Shown one piece after another: positions 1 to 5,825 of a DNA stretch of 9,563 nucleotides (position 1 is the stretch's first letter; each line of letters opens with the position of its first letter). The stretch comes from JBIIJL01 sp044233795 (GTDB lineage: Bacteria > Pseudomonadota > Gammaproteobacteria > Legionellales > Legionellaceae), in NCBI GenBank assembly GCA_044233795.1, contig JBIIJL010000072.1:1-9563 (forward strand). Reading direction: 5' to 3'. The translations under genes were made by a program, and so were the position numbers. Below the pieces are notes generated by a model, which was not told where the DNA came from, ran no database searches, and saw only the letters and a list, made by a program, of their open reading frames with translations.

Positions 1-592
1 CATCATGTATTTCATCCTTGCTCACCAAGAAGGGGCCAATTGATGCTGAATTATCAAAGCCTTTCCCCTTCGTATATTGACTATCTCCTGTTTCAAGTTG
101 CCAATATCTATCAGATAAGTCATTGATGCAAACATAACCAAAAATATACTCTTTAGCACGGTCCTTAGAGATATATTTGCCTTTTTTTCCTATCACCACC
201 CCAAGCTCTGCCTCCCAATCTAATTTTTTGGTATATCGTGCATAATAAATGGGGTCGCGTGCTCCACAAATAGCAGAGGAAGGCTTCAAAAAGACCACCA
301 TATCCTTATTATTGATTGGCGATATACCCATTTCTATCATATGACGCTTTGAATTAAAGCCCACGCACAATAGCTTTCCAACCAAACCCACTGGCGGACC
401 CAAACGAATATCAGGATTTAACAGTGGTAATGTTTCTAAATTCAAGTCCCGAAGGGTATTCATCAGCGAAAAATTACCTAAACTTTCTGGGTTGACATCT
501 TTAAGGTAAGAGGATAAATCTCGAAGCCCCCCCGCCGCATCAATAATACCTGGCCGCTCTTCACCCAAATCACCATACCTGATCAATTTCAT
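1..592 (-). CDS. Fumarylacetoacetate hydrolase (FAH) family protein, N-terminal 197 codons, cut by window edge
   Basis: The ATG at 592-590 is preceded by GGGAG six bases upstream, and the frame stays open to position 1, so the C-terminus (probably another 80-90 residues of a roughly 280-residue family) is missing. The FAH pattern is clear: a short N-terminal domain to about residue 70, then KLLCVGFN (73-80) with His84 and Glu87, SAICG (106-110), LDWEAELGVVIG (124-135) whose Glu127 and Glu129 match the metal-binding E-x-E, and GYVCINDLSDR (152-162) whose Asp158 matches the third metal ligand. KGKGFD (175-180) and the following IGP (185-187) are also typical. Family members are Mg/Mn-dependent cytosolic enzymes that hydrolyse, isomerise or decarboxylate beta-diketo acids or acylpyruvates. 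The closest style is the bacterial group often labelled ureidoglycolate lyase or 2-hydroxyhepta-2,4-diene-1,7-dioate isomerase; the substrate cannot be told from sequence. The gene is divergent from the ankyrin gene and looks like chromosomal metabolism at the edge of an accessory region. Confidence 0.9.
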   Translation of the reverse strand, partial: MKLIRYGDLGEERPGIIDAAGGLRDLSSYLKDVNPESLGNFSLMNTLRDLNLETLPLLNPDIRLGPPVGLVGKLLCVGFNSKRHMIEMGISPINNKDMVVFLKPSSAICGARDPIYYARYTKKLDWEAELGVVIGKKGKYISKDRAKEYIFGYVCINDLSDRYWQLETGDSQYTKGKGFDNSASIGPFLVSKDEIHD

Positions 593-624
593 ACATTCTC
601 CCTCAGGATTTTATGTAGATCAAA

Positions 625-660
625 GCGTAACCAATAGTGGGTCGTTACGCATTAAGTATA
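625..660 (-). promoter_or_regulatory. Candidate promoter -10 and operator-like inverted repeat of the FAH-family gene
   Basis: On the minus strand a TATACT hexamer (660-655) matches the sigma70 -10 consensus at five of six positions; the -35 at the right distance is poor. Just downstream, near the expected transcription start, lies a perfect 7-bp inverted repeat, GCGTAAC (625-631) and GTTACGC (644-650), around a 12-base loop. A repeat at this place could be a repressor operator or a 5' UTR stem. The promoter call is weak; the inverted repeat is directly visible. Confidence 0.35.
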
Positions 661-731
661 GTCATGAAACATTAAATGCATAAATGCCCTGTTGTCAAAT
701 TACTCACCCAAAAAACCTTGAACACCCCTGC

Positions 732-762
732 TTTACCGTAACTTTACGGATTGCCGTATATT
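732..762 (+). promoter_or_regulatory. Candidate promoter/operator of the ankyrin gene with CCGTAA-CT-TTACGG palindrome
   Basis: TTTACC (732-737) and TATATT (757-762) could serve as -35 and -10 elements, but the 19-base spacer is long. Between them sits a 14-bp palindrome, CCGTAA-CT-TTACGG (736-749), where repressors often bind. Its half-site CGTAAC equals the one in the inverted repeat at 625-650 in front of the divergent gene. The palindrome is plain in the sequence; promoter function is inferred. Confidence 0.35.
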
Positions 763-802
763 TTCTGCAGGAATAGCCTGAAGAATGCCCGGAGTGGATC
801 AC

Positions 803-811
803 AAAGGAGAG
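803..811 (+). promoter_or_regulatory. Strong ribosome binding site fixing the ankyrin gene start
   Basis: AAAGGAGAG lies four bases before the ATG at 816, counted from the end of this run. It is a near-ideal Shine-Dalgarno and decides the start of the 1551-codon frame. Confidence 0.8.
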
Positions 812-815
812 AAGC

Positions 816-3800
816 ATGATAGTTTTCAAATTCCGTACCCCTCAATTAGATATGTTTGATGGTTTAAAACGATTTTTAATGGCACGCACTCCAGCTGAAA
901 TGAGCATTTTTATCCATGAAGCGCAGGAAAATCTAAGCTACTCCAACCTATTCTCATGTCCACTAATAAAAGAAACATCACTCTCCGCTCTTTCAATTTG
1001 CGTTATTCTGGGGAAAAAAGAACATATCGACTACCTACTGTCTCTAGGGTGTGTTACGCCAGAAGCAGATAATAATCTTGCATTAAGACTCTCAGCAATT
1101 AGAGGAGATTTAGCGATCACGCAAACTCTTTTACAATTCGAAGAAGTTATTAAAAGAGTCTCTGTTGATCACAATTTTCCATTGAAAGCGGCCATCTTAA
1201 ATGGCGATCTTGCCCTCATGAATCATTTACTTAGATTTCAAGACATTCAACATGAGATAGCTCAAGACAACAACCATCTTTTGAGAGCCGCTGCAGAGTC
1301 TGGCAATCAACAAATTTTTGATAGTTTAATGATTTTTCCAGAGGTGCTTGCAGAATTAACAGCCTTAAATAATGATGCGCTCAATCGGGCCGCAATGGCC
1401 GGAAATACATACATTGTTGAGCGACTGCTGGCTTTCCCTGAAGTACGAGATAAATTTTTTGAGAGTGATATTCCCTTAGAATATGCCATCAAATATCGGC
1501 ATACGCACATCGCCCTTTGTTTACTATTACTTGGTGCAGAAGCAACATGGGTGCGGCAGAAAATGGAGCATTATCTCGCGCTAGCGTCACAAGAAGGTCT
1601 TGACATTGTAGTTGAACGACTATTTGCCATTTATGATGAGGTCGGTGTTGGGACGCTACCTTTTTATCGCGGATTGATGTTGGCAATAAAACATGACATG
1701 CGAGAAGTCTTGAATGTCTTTTCAAGACGCCCTGAAATCCACGCATATCTTTGCTCTTCAAATCATAAAGCAATTTCTATAGCCGCATCATACGGGCGTA
1801 TTAATATTTTAAACCAACTACTCAGCTATCCAAATGCCCTCAATAACTACAGCCTCAGAAACAACGAGGCGCTATGCTCTGCAGCACAACAGGGTAGCCC
1901 CGATCTCATCATGCGACTCTTGGACATTCCATCCGTTAAAGATGCTGCGTCCTCTCAAGATAATTTAGCCCTAAGACGGGCCCTTTACTATAAGAAACCA
2001 GAAGCTGCGCGCTTGCTATTACAAATAGCTGCCGTAAGAACAGACGCTCACGTAGATCTTAATTACTCCTTGAGTCAAGCAGCGCAACATGGGTTTGAAG
2101 ACATCGTTACTGACTTACTCACCTTGCAAAATGTCGCAATACAAGCCGATTCATGTGAAAATTTCGCACTGGAAACCGCGGCAAAAAATGGACACCTTCG
2201 TATCGTCCATCGATTGATCACTAACCCTTGGGTAAGAGCCTCTCTGATTTCTTCTGGTTTTGCGCCATTACAAAATGCTGTAAATCATGATCACCTTGAC
2301 ATCGTACACTACCTTTTAACCCATCCTGAGATAAGGCCTATCTTCAATAGAAATTTCTTACTGCTCCTTCGGGGTGCGCTCTATAATAATGCACCTAATG
2401 TTGCTCGATATTTATTAAGTTTTCCAGAGGCAAAAAACTGTATCCTCGGTCACGAAGATGAGCTTCTCGTGAGTGCTGCAAGACTTGGACAAATTCCCCT
2501 CATGGATGCATTATTAAACATTAATGGGACTCGTGCTGCTTTGTTGTCCGCTGAGAGCCATGTTGTTCATTTGGTCTGTGAGCTTGGCCATGAGGAACTA
2601 TTAGCTTTTCTATTAAGCGATCGTCACCTTGCTCGGCATATTGCCTTTTTTAATAATCGCGCGATGTGGCTGGCAGTTCAAAATAGCCACCTAGGTATTG
2701 TAAGACAACTACTTCAATACAGGCGAGTATGTGAACAAATTGCCGACAATAACCAGGCCATCTTGAAGGCGGCTATAGCCAAGGACAATGTTGAGATTCT
2801 TTCCCTTCTGATGGATCATCCTCATACACGCGATAAAATTGATTGGCTTGCAAACCCATTCGAATTATTAGAAATTGCAGCTCAAACTGGAAATCTCAAG
2901 ATAATCCGAAAGCTATTGCAATATCCTGCGGTAAGTGAAGAGAGCTTAGTCCTTGTGCTTCATGGGCTCTGCCCCGCAGCTTCGAAAGGACACAACGACA
3001 TTGTTGATAAACTTTTAGAGATAGAACACGTTCAATTGAATGCTCATTTATTTGAAAATAGTGCTCTTATTTCAGCATGCAGTGGGGGCCATTTGCGGAT
3101 CGTCCAAAAGCTATTTCAACTTCCATCAGTCCGTAATCAAACAAATATAAAGGACGCTTTCCTTAATGCAATTAAATATGGTCATGATCCAGTGGTAGCT
3201 GAGCTATTACAATATGACGCTATTCAATCCCTCGTAGCCACCAATGGAAATGAGCCTCTCAGAATCGCCGCCATGCAAAATAGGCCAAGTGTCGTCAATA
3301 CGCTATTACTATTCCCCGAAGTATGCGAGGGTATTCATGTTAGCGAACACATCATTTATCGGATCGCAGTAAGAGATAAGCGCATTGCAATCATTCAGAT
3401 ATTGCTTAATATTCCTTCAGTTCTAAATTATGCGGAAAGCTATGAACCTGGGAGACGTTATATATTCGATCATGTATGTCAGATGGTACAATCGATTCGA
3501 AAACGAAAAGAATATTTTGAAGAAACACATCAAATTGGTATGTTTGATGTAACGTTTGATGAGGCCCTAGCGTTATTTTATGCTTTAAAATATTGTATTC
3601 GAAGACGAGACCGTGGCTTTCAAACCCATATTGATCTTCTGCTATCAATCCCACGCCTTGTGTCTATCCTTCATGCAGAAATTACCCCCGGCATTCCTAA
3701 CGAACTATTACAACTAGCCATACGTCAGCGCTCAAGAGAGATAATCATCCGTCTACTTGATTTCCCTGAAGTTAGACGGATAGCTGCTGCTAATCAATAT

Positions 3801-5471
3801 TATCAGCAAGCAGATACCATAGATATCCAACGCATGGTGATGCACCAAGAATCGGCCATGATCGCGCTAAACCCGACCGAACAACAACAGCTTAATTTGC
3901 TTCAACAAAGATATCTGCCCGAGATCGACGCTCAAGGTGGCGTTGCGCGTTTTTTTATTGAACTTAATGCTGAATTAAGAAGGCGGTATGAGGAGCATCC
4001 TGCAACCATCTCTCTCCAAGGCTCTGTCATCCGGCTACCCTTTTTATATGAGGATTTTCAATCACTCAATCTGATTCCAGAAGAACAAGCCATGGCCTTG
4101 AGCGCCTATTATACGCACACCGAACATACTGCTTGTCGCTTCTTATCAAAACCAAATCGATGGATTCACCCCGAAGCCGAGTACGTTGAAGTCGACCCAG
4201 AAAACCCACACCTAAGAAATGCGAGTTTTGAGACTTATGTTCCCATGATTTGCTGCTTCTGGCGAGCAGCCGCTGATGGAACAGCCATCGGTCCGAGGGA
4301 GTACAGTCCCGAAACACGGCAAGAGTTGATTATCAAAGAGCTCGCTCTACTGGGACGCTCTCACAATTGGGATAGGTCAAGACCCATTCTTCGACCAAGC
4401 AGGCTCCCATCCGGTGAGACAGCACTGGTTTATGCTCTGAGTGCTGATGGCGGGCGCTTACAAGAAGAATTTGATGACGGAGAGGCCGACAAACCGTCCT
4501 GCAATATGGGCATCAAACAGCGTGTTTTCCGTTCACTGCAAGATCATCCGCTCTTTGAACCACTTACTGTAGAGAGTTTTGATACTGCAGTTCGTGAGCT
4601 TGTAGTTCAGCATTTTAAACAAGCTTTTCAAACCTGCTCAAATCTTCGAATGTTAGCTCACAACATTAATGAACATTGTTTTGCAGGTGTTGAGTTATCC
4701 CCTGAAGTTCTTCACCTCAACTTCAGTGAAGAGGAGATCTCTCGATTTGTGCAACAACTTAAAAATGAGCACGGAGAACGATTTGATGCTATTTTTGAAC
4801 ATTATGTACGGACATGTTTTAGCTTAGAGGTATCCCCGGCTCATCTGCTAAATTTTTACACAAGATATAACGTCAATCATGTGTTAGAGTTAGCTCTGCA
4901 AAATCTACCACCAGAAGAGCCAGCAGAAGCCTCTGCAAGGCCAGATAGAGCCATTGAAACCATAGATACCGTACCGCCCCCCTCTCCTAAAGCAGCTGCA
5001 GAAATAGCTCACCCTGTCCGGGTCAGCCCCAGAGAGGCAGCTGCGAATGCTGCCATGCGTCGCCTGGCTGAATCTCATGAAATAGCGGCGCTGAACCAAA
5101 ATACGCTCAAATCTTTACCTTTGGCATCAGCTCCTAGTGAAAGAGAACCTAACCTCACTGTAACTGTAGCGGTATCTCTTGAGCCACTATTGGATGGCGC
5201 TCCTACGCACGTTGCAGAAGTGGAAGGTAGCGCCTCATCATCAGTCTTTTTTGAAGAAGATGAACAAGGCGCGTCAGCTGCAGCAGAAGCACCCCGCCCC
5301 GTGCAACGACCCCGCCTTCGCCGTCATAGCTGTCACTCCATATCTGATGCTCAAGGGCCGCGGACAAGTCCAAGCTGTAGCGGAGAAAATAGACTTGTTG
5401 AAACATTTTTTAGAAGAAGACATAAATCCTCCACTGACTCATCGGATCATCCAAGCATCACTTTTGTATAG
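816..5471 (+). CDS. Giant ankyrin-type repeat protein (1551 aa) with C-terminal conserved-looking domain; candidate secreted effector
   Basis: From about residue 55 to 995 the protein is built of some 27 units of mostly 33 residues, the ankyrin period. A typical unit reads L-xx-AA-xx-GH-xx-IV-xx-LL-xxxP-V, then about ten variable residues and N-xA. The usual TPLH and GADVN turn is mostly absent, so this is a divergent, helix-rich ankyrin solenoid. An insertion of about 45 residues breaks it near 873-915. A non-repeat domain follows (about 1013-1360), with HTEHTACRFLSKPN (1101-1114), GRSHNWD (1180-1186) and DDGEADKPSC (1220-1229). The last 190 residues are Ala/Pro/Glu/Ser-rich and look disordered, with an acidic FFEEDE patch and Arg clusters. 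No signal peptide or membrane segment is seen. Ankyrin repeats bind proteins, and large ankyrin proteins of intracellular gammaproteobacteria are often type IV (Dot/Icm) effectors; secretion is inferred, not shown. I recall similar C-terminal domains in Legionella proteins but cannot name the family. Another frame overlaps the 3' end (see findings). Confidence 0.9.
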   Translation: MIVFKFRTPQLDMFDGLKRFLMARTPAEMSIFIHEAQENLSYSNLFSCPLIKETSLSALSICVILGKKEHIDYLLSLGCVTPEADNNLALRLSAIRGDLAITQTLLQFEEVIKRVSVDHNFPLKAAILNGDLALMNHLLRFQDIQHEIAQDNNHLLRAAAESGNQQIFDSLMIFPEVLAELTALNNDALNRAAMAGNTYIVERLLAFPEVRDKFFESDIPLEYAIKYRHTHIALCLLLLGAEATWVRQKMEHYLALASQEGLDIVVERLFAIYDEVGVGTLPFYRGLMLAIKHDMREVLNVFSRRPEIHAYLCSSNHKAISIAASYGRINILNQLLSYPNALNNYSLRNNEALCSAAQQGSPDLIMRLLDIPSVKDAASSQDNLALRRALYYKKPEAARLLLQIAAVRTDAHVDLNYSLSQAAQHGFEDIVTDLLTLQNVAIQADSCENFALETAAKNGHLRIVHRLITNPWVRASLISSGFAPLQNAVNHDHLDIVHYLLTHPEIRPIFNRNFLLLLRGALYNNAPNVARYLLSFPEAKNCILGHEDELLVSAARLGQIPLMDALLNINGTRAALLSAESHVVHLVCELGHEELLAFLLSDRHLARHIAFFNNRAMWLAVQNSHLGIVRQLLQYRRVCEQIADNNQAILKAAIAKDNVEILSLLMDHPHTRDKIDWLANPFELLEIAAQTGNLKIIRKLLQYPAVSEESLVLVLHGLCPAASKGHNDIVDKLLEIEHVQLNAHLFENSALISACSGGHLRIVQKLFQLPSVRNQTNIKDAFLNAIKYGHDPVVAELLQYDAIQSLVATNGNEPLRIAAMQNRPSVVNTLLLFPEVCEGIHVSEHIIYRIAVRDKRIAIIQILLNIPSVLNYAESYEPGRRYIFDHVCQMVQSIRKRKEYFEETHQIGMFDVTFDEALALFYALKYCIRRRDRGFQTHIDLLLSIPRLVSILHAEITPGIPNELLQLAIRQRSREIIIRLLDFPEVRRIAAANQYYQQADTIDIQRMVMHQESAMIALNPTEQQQLNLLQQRYLPEIDAQGGVARFFIELNAELRRRYEEHPATISLQGSVIRLPFLYEDFQSLNLIPEEQAMALSAYYTHTEHTACRFLSKPNRWIHPEAEYVEVDPENPHLRNASFETYVPMICCFWRAAADGTAIGPREYSPETRQELIIKELALLGRSHNWDRSRPILRPSRLPSGETALVYALSADGGRLQEEFDDGEADKPSCNMGIKQRVFRSLQDHPLFEPLTVESFDTAVRELVVQHFKQAFQTCSNLRMLAHNINEHCFAGVELSPEVLHLNFSEEEISRFVQQLKNEHGERFDAIFEHYVRTCFSLEVSPAHLLNFYTRYNVNHVLELALQNLPPEEPAEASARPDRAIETIDTVPPPSPKAAAEIAHPVRVSPREAAANAAMRRLAESHEIAALNQNTLKSLPLASAPSEREPNLTVTVAVSLEPLLDGAPTHVAEVEGSASSSVFFEEDEQGASAAAEAPRPVQRPRLRRHSCHSISDAQGPRTSPSCSGENRLVETFFRRRHKSSTDSSDHPSITFV

Positions 5472-5516
5472 TGATGCTCGATTTAAGAAACCATCAGATA
5501 TAGACTTCTGGTGCAG

Positions 5517-5528
5517 TTTGTATACAAA
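5517..5528. promoter_or_regulatory. 12-bp perfect palindrome upstream of the LuxR-type gene
   Basis: TTTGTATACAAA is a perfect palindrome 41 bases before the regulator start, and the half TTTGTATA also occurs at 5463-5470. LuxR/GerE proteins bind short dyads, so autoregulation is possible. The stretch is AT-rich and no good -35/-10 pair accompanies it, so this is tentative. Confidence 0.3.
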
Positions 5529-5569
5529 ATGAAGGTCATGTACCATGTATCAATGTTGGAAGCTAAAAC

Positions 5570-5821
5570 ATGGCAGAGATTGATATTGACTTATTAACAC
5601 CACGCGAGCTTGAATGCGGAAAGTGGCTCGTCCTCGGGAAAACGGCGGAAGAAACCGCCGCTATCCTTGGACTATCAAGACGCACCATTGAAGATTATCT
5701 GGCCTCGATGAAGATTAAGCTAAGTTGCAGCAACAAAGTTCAGCTCGCCATTAAGCTCTTTACTCGCAACCTCGAGGATAATATCCGCTGCAAATACTGC
5801 AATAAACACCTTAACTCTTAA
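5570..5821 (+). CDS. Stand-alone LuxR/GerE-type helix-turn-helix regulator (83 aa)
   Basis: Nearly the whole protein is one LuxR/GerE DNA-binding domain: LTPRELE (9-15) opens the first helix, then GKTAEETAAILGLSRRTIEDYLASMKIKL (23-51) gives the scaffold and recognition helices, with Thr39, Ile40 and Glu41 in the usual T-V-E/K-x-H region. There is no receiver or autoinducer domain, so it is of the short, solo class and likely acts as a cytosolic DNA-binding protein whose input is not encoded here. The tail has a CKYC pair (74-77) after the domain, possibly a metal or redox site but only one half of such a site. An in-frame TAA at 5564-5566 excludes an earlier start; TTGGAAG (5556-5562) lies seven bases before the ATG. 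It lies 98 bases after the ankyrin gene on the same strand with no clear terminator between, so co-transcription is possible. Its stop overlaps that of the converging gene. Confidence 0.85.
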   Translation: MAEIDIDLLTPRELECGKWLVLGKTAEETAAILGLSRRTIEDYLASMKIKLSCSNKVQLAIKLFTRNLEDNIRCKYCNKHLNS

Positions 5822-5825
5822 GGTG
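5807..5825. terminator. Perfect hairpin over overlapping convergent stop codons
   Basis: CACCTTAA-CTC-TTAAGGTG forms an 8-bp perfect stem with a three-base loop. Its right arm holds TTAA (5818-5821), which supplies TAA stop codons to both converging genes. Read on the minus strand it is followed by TTTATT, a weak U-tract, so it could terminate the minus-strand gene; the plus strand has no T-run after it. Bidirectional terminator or RNA-end-protecting stem is an inference. Confidence 0.5.

Noticed and set aside
593..815. PmrA-type tandem TTAAT boxes, as found before some Legionella effector genes
   Set aside because: I looked for paired TTAAT direct repeats at about 11-base spacing before the ankyrin, EEP-fold and kinase genes and saw none.
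4905..5099. Minus-strand open frame of 64 codons opposite the ankyrin tail
   Set aside because: It is antisense to the Ala/Pro-rich tail, with Trp/Cys-rich composition typical of a shadow frame.
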